From: Pseudoflavitalea rhizosphaerae
Lineage (GTDB): Bacteria; Bacteroidota; Bacteroidia; Chitinophagales; Chitinophagaceae
DNA length: 64,000 nt
Assembly: GCF_003991355.1 (NCBI RefSeq)
Contig: NZ_RCSU01000004.1
Coordinates: forward strand, 1-64,000
Direction: 5' to 3'
Of this stretch, positions 27,598-37,800 are shown piece by piece. The position numbers and the translations under genes were made by a program. Below the pieces are notes generated by a model. That model saw nothing but the letters and a program-made list of their open reading frames with translations, was not told where the DNA came from and made no database searches. Positions within the stretch are counted from its first letter, which is position 1. Each line of letters begins with the position of its first letter.

Positions 27598-29919
27598 ATG
27601 AGAATCATTGCAAAAATAGCAAGGGCTGAACTACGCAGCCTGTTCTATTCTCCCATTGCCTGGGTGGTTGGAATCGCTTTTTTCCTTCTTACCGGTTTAC
27701 GGTTCGTGCTCATGATGTATATGTATTCGGTCTGGCAGGAAGGTATGCAGGAAGTATCTTCCATTTGGGAGGGCTGGGGGCAATCACTAACCAATCTGAT
27801 GTTCGATGGATTGTACGAAACGGTTACCAATTATCTATACCTGTTTATCCCTTTACTCACCATGGGAGTGATCAATAAGGAGTTCAATGCTGGTACCATC
27901 AAACTCCTTTATTCCTCCCCTGTAAGGCCCCGAGATATTGTATTTGGCAAGTATCTCGGACTGATGGGATTCATCTGTATATTATTCCTGCTTCTGGTAT
28001 TGCTGATGAGCGCAGGCGCCTTCTCTATCGGGAACTTGGATTTTCATGTAATACCCGGTGCGCTTTTAGGCTACTTTCTACTGGCAGCCACTTATGTTTC
28101 TATCGGCTTGTTTATTTCAAGCCTTACCAATTACCAGATCGTGGCGGGTGTGTTCACTTTTGTTGTTTTCTTTCTGCTGCAGATCATGGGAACAGTTTGG
28201 CAGCAATATGATTTTGTACGTGATCTCACCTGGTTCTTATCTATCAACGGCAGGGTGAGGAGCCTGGCCAGTGGCCTGATCACGAGCCGGGATATCATCT
28301 ACTTCCTCGTGATCATTGCCATGTTCATTGGTTTTAGTCTGATCAGGTTGCGCAGCTTTCATGAAATGGTGAGCTGGCGGACAAATCTTTCACGGTATCT
28401 TACCATCATCACCCTGTCTCTGTTGATCGGCTATTTCAGTTCCAGGCCGGGCTACATCCTTTACGCGGATATTAGCAGGAATGAGCAGAACACCATCATG
28501 CCCGTTACGCAGGAAGTGGTGGCGGAGTTGGGCAAGGAACCGCTGAATGTTACTTTGTACACCAATCTTTTTGATCCTGCCATGCATCATGGACTGCCGC
28601 AGACCAGGAACAAATACATCTGGGATTTCTGGGAAAAATATATCCGTTTCCATCCCAATATCAACCTGGACTATGTTTATTATTATGATCTGATGGACAA
28701 GGATACGGCGGTTTTTCATGACCGTTATCCCAATAAATCGATCGATGAAATTGCCGATGAGAAAGCCACTGCCAGCGGACTTTCTGTTGATCGTTTCAAA
28801 ATGCCGCAGGAGATCAGGCAACTGATCGATCTGAGCGGAGAGGAGAAAGTGCTTGTGATGCAACTTGAATACAAGGGGAAGAAAGCCTGGCTACGTGTAT
28901 TCCCATCCAGGCCCGTGCCATGGCCGCTGGAAATGCATGTATCTGCCGCCATCCGGCGTTTGACAAGTTCTTCAGTGCCTGAAATACTCTTCAGCTCCGG
29001 GCATTTTGAAAGAAGTCCGTTTAAAGCCGGTGAAAAGGAGTTCAGGGTTTCCACCACTTATAAGGCCGAAGAGCAATCGCTGATCAATGAAGGTATCGAT
29101 ACAGATACCATTAACCTTTCTCAGCAGGATATCCCGGATTCCACGGCAGTGCTGGTAGTAGCCGATCCTAAATCAGCTTTTTCAGAAACAGAAAAAGAGA
29201 AAATATTGAACTGGCTCGCTAAGGGTGGTAATGCCATTTTTTATGGTGAGCCAGGCAAGCAGCAGCTGTTGAACCCGATCCTGGAATCCATTGGTGTAAA
29301 ACTGGAAAACGGAACAATCGTGAAGCCGACGAAAGATGAAATGCCGCATATCTTTGAGCCAGTGATCACCGCCGGAGGTAACCGGATGGCAGATGAACCA
29401 TTTCTGTTCAGGTTCCGGAATAGCGCCAGTGTAACATTGCGCCATAAGTTTGCCGGAAGCACAGCAGTGACTGTGGAGGAAAAAAACGGTTTCAAAGCTG
29501 AGCCGGTATTCATGCAATATGGCGATGATTCAACCTGGATCGAGAATGGCGTGCTGGTAGTGGATTCTGCTGCACCCGTGTATGCTCCGTCAGAAGGAGA
29601 TCTGCGCCTTCCTCAATATGCAACTGCGGTTAAGCTATCCCGTAAGATTAACAATAAAGAGCAACGGATCGTTGTTACAGGCGATGCGGATTTTATGAGC
29701 GATTTCCGCGGTAAAGGCGGTCCATTCGCAAATGCGGCATACAGTTGGCTCGTATATAATGAATATCCAAAATATACCAACAGACCGCTGCCCATCGATA
29801 CAAAATTCCTGATCGGGGAAGATACCGGCAGGATTTTGTATATTGTCTATCTTATTGTGCTGCCTGTTGTCTTCATCTTCATGGGGATCATCATACTGGT
29901 GCGCAGGAACAGGAAATAA
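27598..29919 (+). CDS. GldF-GldG fusion: ABC-2 permease joined to GldG-like periplasmic subunit (second copy)
   Basis: The ATG at 27598 aligns with the first copy (MRIIAKIARAELRSLFYSPIAW); an open extension to 27532 overlaps the ATPase gene and is not used. The 773 residues have the same plan: six-helix permease with FIPLLTMGVINKE and AGTIKLLYSSPVR, a large GldG-like domain (FSSGHFERSPF, VADPKSAFS) and a final helix ending RRNRK. It is a clear paralogue of the protein at 24331. Two unlike permeases plus one ATPase fit a heteromeric exporter. Confidence 0.88.
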   Translation: MRIIAKIARAELRSLFYSPIAWVVGIAFFLLTGLRFVLMMYMYSVWQEGMQEVSSIWEGWGQSLTNLMFDGLYETVTNYLYLFIPLLTMGVINKEFNAGTIKLLYSSPVRPRDIVFGKYLGLMGFICILFLLLVLLMSAGAFSIGNLDFHVIPGALLGYFLLAATYVSIGLFISSLTNYQIVAGVFTFVVFFLLQIMGTVWQQYDFVRDLTWFLSINGRVRSLASGLITSRDIIYFLVIIAMFIGFSLIRLRSFHEMVSWRTNLSRYLTIITLSLLIGYFSSRPGYILYADISRNEQNTIMPVTQEVVAELGKEPLNVTLYTNLFDPAMHHGLPQTRNKYIWDFWEKYIRFHPNINLDYVYYYDLMDKDTAVFHDRYPNKSIDEIADEKATASGLSVDRFKMPQEIRQLIDLSGEEKVLVMQLEYKGKKAWLRVFPSRPVPWPLEMHVSAAIRRLTSSSVPEILFSSGHFERSPFKAGEKEFRVSTTYKAEEQSLINEGIDTDTINLSQQDIPDSTAVLVVADPKSAFSETEKEKILNWLAKGGNAIFYGEPGKQQLLNPILESIGVKLENGTIVKPTKDEMPHIFEPVITAGGNRMADEPFLFRFRNSASVTLRHKFAGSTAVTVEEKNGFKAEPVFMQYGDDSTWIENGVLVVDSAAPVYAPSEGDLRLPQYATAVKLSRKINNKEQRIVVTGDADFMSDFRGKGGPFANAAYSWLVYNEYPKYTNRPLPIDTKFLIGEDTGRILYIVYLIVLPVVFIFMGIIILVRRNRK

Positions 29920-29927
29920 ATTATAAT

Positions 29928-31226
29928 ATGATGTATTTACAAACAGATGATCAAACGATAGAGGATCTTAGGTTGTTTGCCAAACGCGATCAAACCGGTA
30001 TCTACGATATTTACAACAATACATTCACGCGTGGCGGGGAAAGCCTCTTGCAACAATTGTTCAAAGCTCCCCTAGCTGACCGTGAGGCCATCACCAGGAG
30101 GGCCACTGTTATTGCTGCTTTTGCCGGCATGAAGACCCAATTCCCGTTCAAGGGTGGCACGCTGGACAGCGTGGAGAAATATATGACGCATGCCGGCACG
30201 GTAGGCAATGATGGTTCGCAGAAAATATCCCTCAGCGAAAAAGAAGTGAGTAACGGCGTTTCAGCCGTGCTTGACCTGATGCACGTAATGAGGGATTTTC
30301 TCATCAAAGGCGATGTGAGCAAAATACCGCAACTGGATGAGGAAAGGCTGGCATTACTAACGTTGCTGGAAAGTGCTGAACTGGCACCGGTATTCAAAGA
30401 AAGGCCGGGCAACAAACTGTCCTATGCTGCAGTGACGGCTTTTGATGTGCTGATACGTGTCAGGGAACGCGATAAGATTATGGCGGCACTTCAGTTCATT
30501 TACCAGATGGATGTGTTCATCTCTGTGGCCGGTATCGCGAATCAAAGGAAATTCGTATTCCCCGAACCAAATCCAAAAGGTAATACGCAATTGAAACTGG
30601 AAGGCGTTTATCATCCTGAATTGAAAGAGGCGGTGGCCAATGACTTCGGAATGAACAGCCAGAGCAATGTAGTGTTCCTCACCGGCGCCAATATGGCTGG
30701 CAAGAGCACTTTCCTCCGCGCTATCAGCACCGCGATGTACATTGCGCATATGGGATTTCCCGTGGCTGCAAAAAAAATGGAATTCCCTGTGATGGATGGG
30801 ATCTACACTACCATCAACCTGCCGGATAATCTTGGTATCGGGGCCAGTCACTTTTACGCGGAAGTGCTACGTGTGAAAAAAGTGGCAACGGAATTGAGTA
30901 CAGGAAAATCACTGTTCATTATTTTTGATGAACTGTTCCGCGGCACCAATGTGAAAGATGCCAATGAAGGCACAATCGCCGTTACACTAGGCTTTGCGGG
31001 AAGGACCAATAGTCTCTTCATCATTTCTTCCCATATTGTGGAAGCAGGTGAAGCGCTGATGGAAAAAAAGAATATCGCTTTCCATTTCTTACCCACGCGT
31101 ATGAATGGTCATGTGCCGGAATACACATACAAACTTGAACAAGGTATTTCCGAAGACAGGCATGGTATGATCATTATCCGGAATGAAGGGATTTTGGACA
31201 CGCTTAAAAATGGAAAGAAGGAATAA
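29928..31226 (+). CDS. MutS-like ATPase, subfamily A
   Basis: A 432-residue protein with the MutS core (helical lever/clamp-like part, residues about 1-225) and the C-terminal ABC-type ATPase (about 230-430). Walker A is GANMAGKST (253-261). Walker B is IIFDELFRGTNVKDA with Asp 334 and Glu 335, where MutS has DELGRGT. The His of SSHIVEAGE (about 368) is kept. The N-terminal mismatch-recognition domain and its Phe-X-Glu motif are absent, as are the Smr and KOW parts of MutS2. It starts 8 bp after the GldF-GldG gene. Mismatch repair is unlikely; its true role is unknown. Confidence 0.88.
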   Translation: MMYLQTDDQTIEDLRLFAKRDQTGIYDIYNNTFTRGGESLLQQLFKAPLADREAITRRATVIAAFAGMKTQFPFKGGTLDSVEKYMTHAGTVGNDGSQKISLSEKEVSNGVSAVLDLMHVMRDFLIKGDVSKIPQLDEERLALLTLLESAELAPVFKERPGNKLSYAAVTAFDVLIRVRERDKIMAALQFIYQMDVFISVAGIANQRKFVFPEPNPKGNTQLKLEGVYHPELKEAVANDFGMNSQSNVVFLTGANMAGKSTFLRAISTAMYIAHMGFPVAAKKMEFPVMDGIYTTINLPDNLGIGASHFYAEVLRVKKVATELSTGKSLFIIFDELFRGTNVKDANEGTIAVTLGFAGRTNSLFIISSHIVEAGEALMEKKNIAFHFLPTRMNGHVPEYTYKLEQGISEDRHGMIIIRNEGILDTLKNGKKE

Positions 31227-31230
31227 CGGA

Positions 31231-31350
31231 GAGCTGCCAGTTGCTCGCCTCTGGCGAGTGGCTTCTATTTGTTCGCCTCCGGCGAACACCGCGTCGCCGG
31301 AGGCGACTAAACAAAAGTCACTCGCCGGAGGCGAGCGACTGGGCACTGCG
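31231..31350. repeat. Cluster of four palindromes (REP/MITE-like element)
   Basis: Four short hairpins share a TCGCC/GGCGA core: 31244-31258, 31271-31287, 31293-31307 and 31321-31335, each with 6-7 pairs and a 3-base loop. The outer parts also match as an inverted repeat (31238-31249 against 31330-31341, one mismatch), so the whole block is roughly symmetrical. It fills the gap between the two MutS-like genes, which overlap by 4 bp in the sister locus. No such copies were seen elsewhere in the window. Confidence 0.75.
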
Positions 31351-31371
31351 AAATAAAATAAAACATACGAA

Positions 31372-32688
31372 ATGAGTTTTAGCATAGACAGGCAATCGCT
31401 GGATGAATTGAACCTGCTGGGGAAATTCCGGCAGGGATCTGTATACCATCTGTTCAACCAGGTGAAAACAAGAGGAGGTGAAAAATTGCTGGATGAACTG
31501 TTCAGGCAGCCACTCACCGATGCGGCCGCCATCAATCAACGGTCTGCAGTTTTTCAATTCTTCCAATCCGTCTCTATCACATTCCCCTTCGAGGCGGAAC
31601 AGGTGACGCTCATGCAGGAATACCTGGATGGTGCTTCCGGGAGAAGCTTTCCAATGGTGTATAGCAACCTGATTGTTCTGAAAAGTTTATCATCGCTCAC
31701 CCGCGATGAGCGGTATAAAAAAATGATCCAGGGCCTGCAGGCCACCATTTCTGTTTTAAAGAAATGTTTTGCGCTGACTGAAATGTTGCAAGCTCCCGGA
31801 AGTCCGTACCAGCCGCGGGTGGAAGAGGTAAAGAGGATATTGACTGAAGAAAAACTGATGCAGGTAATAGAAACAGATATTTACCGTGATATTTCCTTCA
31901 GCTCGATCGCAGGTTTCGATTACCTGTTGAGAACAAAACTGCATACTGCTTTATCCGACCTTTTACTGTTCATCGCCGAAGTTGACGTGAACATTGCCGT
32001 TAGTAATGTAGCCAAATCGAAGCATTTTAACTATGCGAAGGCATTGCCTAAAGAAATGAACCTGCTGGAAGCTGAGAACCTGCGGCACCCAGCTGTACCA
32101 GGAGCTGTAGGTAACCAGATCAGCATGAACAAAAAGGAGAATGTGATCTTTCTCACCGGCGCCAATATGGCCGGAAAGAGCACCTGGATGAAATCCATCG
32201 GAATAGGGATGTACATGGCGCATATAGGATTCCCTGTTGCGGCGGATTCCATGAGCTTCTCTGTGAGGGATGGTATTTTCTCTTCCATCAATGTAGCGGA
32301 TAATATCGGATTGGGTTACAGCCATTTTTATGCGGAAGTGGTGCGCGTGAAAGCCGCGGCAGATGCTACGGCCACCGGCAAACACCTGCTGCTGATCTTC
32401 GATGAGCTGTTCAAGGGAACGAATGTAAAAGATGCTTACGATGGTACACTCGCCGTTACAGAAGGATTTGCTGAGTACGGGAATTGTCTTTTCATACTTA
32501 GCACACATATCATAGAAGTGGGAGAGGCTTTGCAATCGCATAATAATATACGATTCAAATTCATGCCTACCGTGATGGATGGAAATGTTCCGCGTTATAC
32601 ATATAAACTGGAGAATGGCATCACGCAGGACAGGCAGGGGATGATGATCATCCGGAATGAAAGGATCCTGGAAATTTTGCAGGGGTAA
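31372..32688 (+). CDS. MutS-like ATPase, subfamily B
   Basis: A 438-residue partner of the protein at 29928 with the same two-part plan and no mismatch-recognition domain. Walker A is GANMAGKST (263-271). Walker B is LIFDELFKGTNVKDA (Asp 344, Glu 345), with Lys where subfamily A has Arg. The Walker-side His lies in STHIIEVGEAL. The C-terminus, GITQDRQGMMIIRNERILEIL, is shared with the B protein at 54726 more than with A proteins. It likely pairs with A as a heterodimer, as eukaryotic MutS homologues do. The gene ends 17 bp from a convergent protease gene. Confidence 0.88.
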   Translation: MSFSIDRQSLDELNLLGKFRQGSVYHLFNQVKTRGGEKLLDELFRQPLTDAAAINQRSAVFQFFQSVSITFPFEAEQVTLMQEYLDGASGRSFPMVYSNLIVLKSLSSLTRDERYKKMIQGLQATISVLKKCFALTEMLQAPGSPYQPRVEEVKRILTEEKLMQVIETDIYRDISFSSIAGFDYLLRTKLHTALSDLLLFIAEVDVNIAVSNVAKSKHFNYAKALPKEMNLLEAENLRHPAVPGAVGNQISMNKKENVIFLTGANMAGKSTWMKSIGIGMYMAHIGFPVAADSMSFSVRDGIFSSINVADNIGLGYSHFYAEVVRVKAAADATATGKHLLLIFDELFKGTNVKDAYDGTLAVTEGFAEYGNCLFILSTHIIEVGEALQSHNNIRFKFMPTVMDGNVPRYTYKLENGITQDRQGMMIIRNERILEILQG

Positions 32689-32705
32689 GTGTACTGCTGC
32701 CCTGC

Positions 32706-34664
32706 TCAATAACATTTCACTTTCATACGCGAGGTGCAATTTCCATAACCGCCCTCCGCATCTTCAAAGTATTGCTGATTGGCATTGATCCTTGTACCTG
32801 CGGGTGAAGTGCAAAGTGTTTTTCCAACCGGCATCAGCGGCACCTGACGGTAGATGATACTATTGCCTTCCTTGGTATAGGCCCACTGGTATTTGCCGGT
32901 GTAAGCCATGATGCAGGTGAGGTCGCCACTGGCATCGTTGTGTGGTCCACCAAGCAGGTTTTGTTTCAGCTTCGGAATTTCAGGACTGGGTTTTCCATTT
33001 TCCAGCACAAACCGGATATCGTGATTGGGATAATCTTCCTGTTTATAGATCAGGCCCTTGCCTGAACCTCCATGATGGGGAACGCCAATGCCATGCGCCA
33101 GTTCATGCGCTACGGTATTGTCTATATCATCCTGTAATGTATAAGGAAGGCTTGTGAGCTGGTTAACACTGAGGGTGGCATCATAAAAATATTTGATCCC
33201 CTGCAGATTGATGTATACGTTGGTAGTGATTTTGGTGGTTTTGAAATTGGAAGAGGGCAAGGTGAGGCCCATTGTGTCGCCCATGCTTTTGTCTTCAATA
33301 AAAAGCCCGTACTGATCGCCTGCTTTGCCGGTTGTGTTGTTCCTGTTGAAGATCCTGGCTTCACCCATTTCAGTTGTCAAACAAACAACTGGTATCACTT
33401 TGGTGGCGGCGGCAAAGAGTTTGTAGCCTCCCCTGAAGCTGTCCACTTCTTCCTTCTTTACTCTAACGGCCAGTTCTTTTTTCGTAGGATCGAGCCTGAT
33501 GAATTTTCCTTCCGAGATCATTCCGCGGTATTCTTCATAGGCGGTCAGTCCGTCTCCGTTACGGTTATTCCCCGCCGTTACTTCCTTGTCGTCATTCTCC
33601 TGCGGATCATTATGTTTTTGCAGCCAGGATTTGGCGATGGATCGTCCTGCATCCCGATGAGGATAAGGTATCGAAGCGGGGCCGTCGGGTTTCAGGTAAT
33701 GACCTGTCACCTGGGAACCATCTTCCAGGAAGGCGACAACTTCCAGCATCGTATGTCCGCCGCCGTCATATGATCCAATGGCCAGGGAACCGGTTTCGCC
33801 ATCAATGGTTGGTACTTTCAGGATTTGTCCATCTCCGGACGCTGGTTGATATGCTTCATTGAGCAGGCGCATATCGTGTTTGCCGGAAGCGCTTGCATTA
33901 AGTGGATAATTGATGGTAATACCAGGCTCTGCAGAGGTTTTCAGCAGCTTTGCCTCGAAATATTTTGCTTTTACGGTCAGCGGTTTTCCTTCAGGATTCA
34001 CCAGTTTCAGGCCGATATCGATATGGTTGCCTTTTGTGTTTTCGTCCATGCCGGGTTCGGGTAGCCAGCTTTCGTAACCCGGACTGGTAACGATAAGGTC
34101 CACAGGTACTGCATTCTTTATGAATGCCCATTGATAGATCTCTTCACTGTAGCCGCCTTCCATCTTCACCCTGCTGGTTTCATTGCCGGTGAGGATATCC
34201 GGATTGTCGCCCATTTCTTTGCTTTCCAACTGGAAAATGGTTTCATCCATTCCAAAATCCCTGAGCGTGGTTTCGCCGTCGCGGGTAACTTTCAGTTTTC
34301 CAGTACACTCCGGAACGGGGAGGTACACGGAATAATATTTGTTATCATCGGTGATGGATACACTGAATTCTGTAGCAGCAGATGCTGTAGTGGAGCCTGA
34401 TTCCGAATAACTGGAGCCGTAGGAATTATCATGGTTCTCTATCGAATAAGTAGCCGTTGCCGTACCGATCCCGTTCTTAAAAATGATCTCGATCTTATAC
34501 AAAACGTCGCTCTTGCTTTTGTTACTGTTGCTTACAGACCGGCGTTGGAAGAACGCTTTTCCGCTCCATGCTTTCATTTCTTCTGTGAAGTCCTGTGTAA
34601 CTGCGATGGCCGGGCTCAGGATCAGTAATATAAAGGCCAACTGCTGCTTCATCAATTGTTTCAT
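32706..34664 (-). CDS. Secreted metzincin-type zinc metalloprotease
   Basis: A 652-residue protein with a signal peptide (about 1-24). The C-terminal part holds a perfect metzincin zinc site, HELAHGIGVPH at 520-530 (HExxHxxGxxH), and a Met-turn CIMAY with Met at 586. Upstream a Ca-binding type loop (NNRNGDGLTAYEEYRG, about 366-381) resembles thrombospondin-3 or dockerin-like repeats. The first 350 residues are beta-rich and unrecognised. The C-terminus has several Cys that could pair. It is probably an exported endopeptidase. The gene lies between the MutS locus and the glucan locus, facing the first, and belongs to neither by orientation. Confidence 0.8.
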   Translation of the reverse strand: MKQLMKQQLAFILLILSPAIAVTQDFTEEMKAWSGKAFFQRRSVSNSNKSKSDVLYKIEIIFKNGIGTATATYSIENHDNSYGSSYSESGSTTASAATEFSVSITDDNKYYSVYLPVPECTGKLKVTRDGETTLRDFGMDETIFQLESKEMGDNPDILTGNETSRVKMEGGYSEEIYQWAFIKNAVPVDLIVTSPGYESWLPEPGMDENTKGNHIDIGLKLVNPEGKPLTVKAKYFEAKLLKTSAEPGITINYPLNASASGKHDMRLLNEAYQPASGDGQILKVPTIDGETGSLAIGSYDGGGHTMLEVVAFLEDGSQVTGHYLKPDGPASIPYPHRDAGRSIAKSWLQKHNDPQENDDKEVTAGNNRNGDGLTAYEEYRGMISEGKFIRLDPTKKELAVRVKKEEVDSFRGGYKLFAAATKVIPVVCLTTEMGEARIFNRNNTTGKAGDQYGLFIEDKSMGDTMGLTLPSSNFKTTKITTNVYINLQGIKYFYDATLSVNQLTSLPYTLQDDIDNTVAHELAHGIGVPHHGGSGKGLIYKQEDYPNHDIRFVLENGKPSPEIPKLKQNLLGGPHNDASGDLTCIMAYTGKYQWAYTKEGNSIIYRQVPLMPVGKTLCTSPAGTRINANQQYFEDAEGGYGNCTSRMKVKCY

Positions 34665-34814
34665 GCTTCAAAGATGGGGACGATCTGGTACTTCAATGCA
34701 CCCGGACTCATACCAATTGAAGAATAACTGATCTGAATTGTAAAAAAATGTTGCTGAATTTTCGCAAGGTTGACAGGTTGCCGGAGCTACTGGCAACACG
34801 CTGTGTTGCTGCAA

Positions 34815-37800
34815 TCAAACTTTCTTTCCCAACTCCGCCAGGTATTGCGATGGCGTTTTCCCGAACTGCTTACTGAAGTCCCTCGAAAAATTACTGTTGA
34901 TACTGTAGCCCACCATGCCGGCCACTTCATTGATCTTGTAATTGCCTTCCGCGAGCAGCTCTGCTGCAAGCTTCAGTCGGGATAAATTGATCAGCTCATT
35001 TGGTGTAAGATCAGACAGGGCTTTGATCTTTCGGTAGAAACTGGTGCGGCTCATGTTCATCAACCGGGATAGTTTGTCTACATCCAGTTCCGTATCGGTA
35101 ATATGTGCATTGATCACTGTATGCAGCTGTTCCAGGAAATCCTTGTCGGCTTTGGAACTGGCGATGCCTTTGATATGTGTGAGCGGCGTACGAGCGAAAT
35201 ATTCCTTGAGCGTATTGCGGTTACTCAGCAGGTTGCTGATCTGCGCCTGCAGGTGTTCGAAGGCAAATGGTTTTTCGATATAGGCATCGGCGCCTACTTC
35301 CAGTCCCTCGATGCGGGAAGTCATTGTATTCTTTGCGGTCAGCAGGATGATAGGGATATGGCTGAACTGCAGGTCGGTTTTTATCTTTTTACATAATTCT
35401 ATTCCATCCATTACAGGCATCATGATATCGCTGATCACCAGGTGGATATTTTCTTTGTTCAATACTTCCAGCGCTTCTTCTCCATTCCCGGCTCTTGAAA
35501 TGGTATAAGCTGCCTGCAATTCATTTTTCAGGAAACTGAGGATCTCTTTATTGTCTTCCACCAGCAGCAGGTGCAGTTTGCCGGTGTCTGCATCTTTCAC
35601 AGATTCTTCTTCTGCTGTTGTTTGTTCTGTTTCGATTGTTTCATAATCCTGCAGATCGATCTCGTGTTCCTGGTGAATGGGAATGGAAAGCAGGAATACG
35701 TTGAACGGCCCGTCTGGCCGCTGCAGATCGAGGATGCCTTTATGCAGTTCTGCTAGCGAGCGGGAAAGCGGCAGACCGATGCCGGTGCCTGGCTGTTTTT
35801 CATTTTCTTTCAACCGGTAGAAAGGCTCAAAGATCTTTTCCTTCAACTCGTAAGGAATGAGGTGGCCGTCATTGCGGATCTCGATATTGAAAACCTGGTC
35901 GTTGCTGTTGAATGGCTTCAATCTAACGGTAACGGAGCTTGCTGCATACTTGATTGCATTGTTGAGAAGATTGCTCATGATCTTGCGGAAGGCTTCTGCA
36001 TCTACATAGGCCTGTAGCGGCATACGTGGCATTTCCAGTTTAAGCTGGAGTTTCTTTTCTTCGGCAATGGGCTTGAAGGCATGGAACAGTTCTTTCAGTA
36101 CATCGCTGATATCTGTCCTAATAAAATTCAGGCTGAACTTATTGGCTTCTGCCTTGCGGAAGTCGAGCAACTGATCAGTGAGGTCGATCAGCCGGTTGGT
36201 ATTCTTCTTCATCATGTCCAAACTTTCTGTTAATGAAGCATTGTGGGTATTTGTTCTCATCAATTTGTCCAATGGCAGTTTGATGAGTGTGAGCGGGGTC
36301 CGGATCTCGTGGGCGATATTGGTAAAGAATTCGATCTTGGCATGGTAGATCTCCCTTTCTTTTTCCATTTCCAGGGTGTCGATCATGCGCTTGTTCTTTT
36401 CCTTGACTGCTATATGATAATAGCGCAGGATAATGAACAGGATAGCTGCCCCGGTGAGTGCATACAAAGCATAAGCCCACCAACTGGCCCACCAGGGGGG
36501 AAGGATATGAATGCGCAGGGTGGTTTCTTTGGGATTCCACACATCCCCGGCGGCAGAGCCCTTTACTTTGAATAAATACTTGCCGGGTGGCAGCTTGGTA
36601 TAGTAGATGCGACGATTGCTTTGCATCGGGATCCAGTCTTTGTCGAGCCCCTGCATCTTGTAGCTATATTCATTGGTGCCGGGCATGGAATAGCTGAGCG
36701 CTGCAACGTCAAGACTGAGCGTACTCCGGTCATGCGGCAACGTTATATCGCCGGTATAAAGAATGGATTGTTGCAGGGAAGAACCATCGCGATTTACCAG
36801 CTGGTCCTTATTGTTCACCTGCAGGTGGGTGATAAACACAGGAGGCACAAAGGAGGGTGTTTTGAAATGTGCAGGGTTGAAGCTGATCATTCCCTTCACG
36901 GATCCGAAATACATAGTGCCATCAGGCGTTTTGTACCCTGAATTGTAATTGAACTGATCACTGAGCAAACCCTGTGCGGTGGTGTACAGTTTTCCATTTT
37001 CTCCATGAGCGTCCATGTTGAAAAGGCCACGTGAGGTGGATACCCAGAGCAATCCCTTATCATCTTCCAATACCCTGAACACCTGGTCGGGCAGGTTTAC
37101 ATACCTTTTGAATTGTTTGCTGCGCGGATCATAGCTGCAGAGACCGTTCTCGGTACAGAACCAGAAATGACCGTGGCTATCGCGATACAGACTATTCACA
37201 TAATTATTGCAAAGGCTGTTATTGTTATTGGGATCGAAGCGAAGATTGCCGCTTTGATTGGTGGCAGGATTATAGAAGTACACACCATTCCCATAGGAGC
37301 AAAACCAAATAGTACCCTGTTCATCTTCGGTGATGCCCTGTACCTGTGTGTTGAAACCGGGGATAGTGGTAAAATCATCGGTGGCCCTGTTGTATTTGAG
37401 AAGACCGGTCCAGGTGCCCACCAGTATTTCGTTTTTCCTTGTTTTGTAAAGTGTAACAATGAAATTGCTGTGCAGTTGATTGGGTGCATCACCGGCCTTG
37501 TAATGGCGCACTACTTTTTCTGTCCGGAGATCCATCACATCCAAACCATGTTCGTAAGTGCCTATCCAGAGCTCATTCCCGCATGCCACCAGTCCGTGTA
37601 TATTTTGATAACTGATGCTGCCGCTACCGGTACCGGGCATGAATTGCGTGATGGCGCCTGTACGTGGATCGAGTTTATGCAGGCCGGCATCTTCCGTGCC
37701 GATCCAGATATTTTGTTTTTCATCCTGGCAGATCTCATGAACAAGATTGCCACCCAAACGGTCGGGGCCATTATGGGGAAAGTATTTCTGGAAACGGTTC

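Noticed and set aside
31231-31350. CRISPR array
   Set aside because: The repeats are 15-17-base palindromes of alternating orientation with uneven short gaps and no cas genes nearby.
29928-32688. Ordinary MutS mismatch-repair genes
   Set aside because: The mismatch-recognition domain and its Phe-X-Glu motif are absent, there are two per locus, and no mutL is near.
31963-32739. Open frame of 258 codons opposite MutS-B
   Set aside because: Similar antisense frames appear opposite the other MutS-like genes (54675-55361, 56603-57355). They reflect codon bias in the MutS-like genes, not a second gene.
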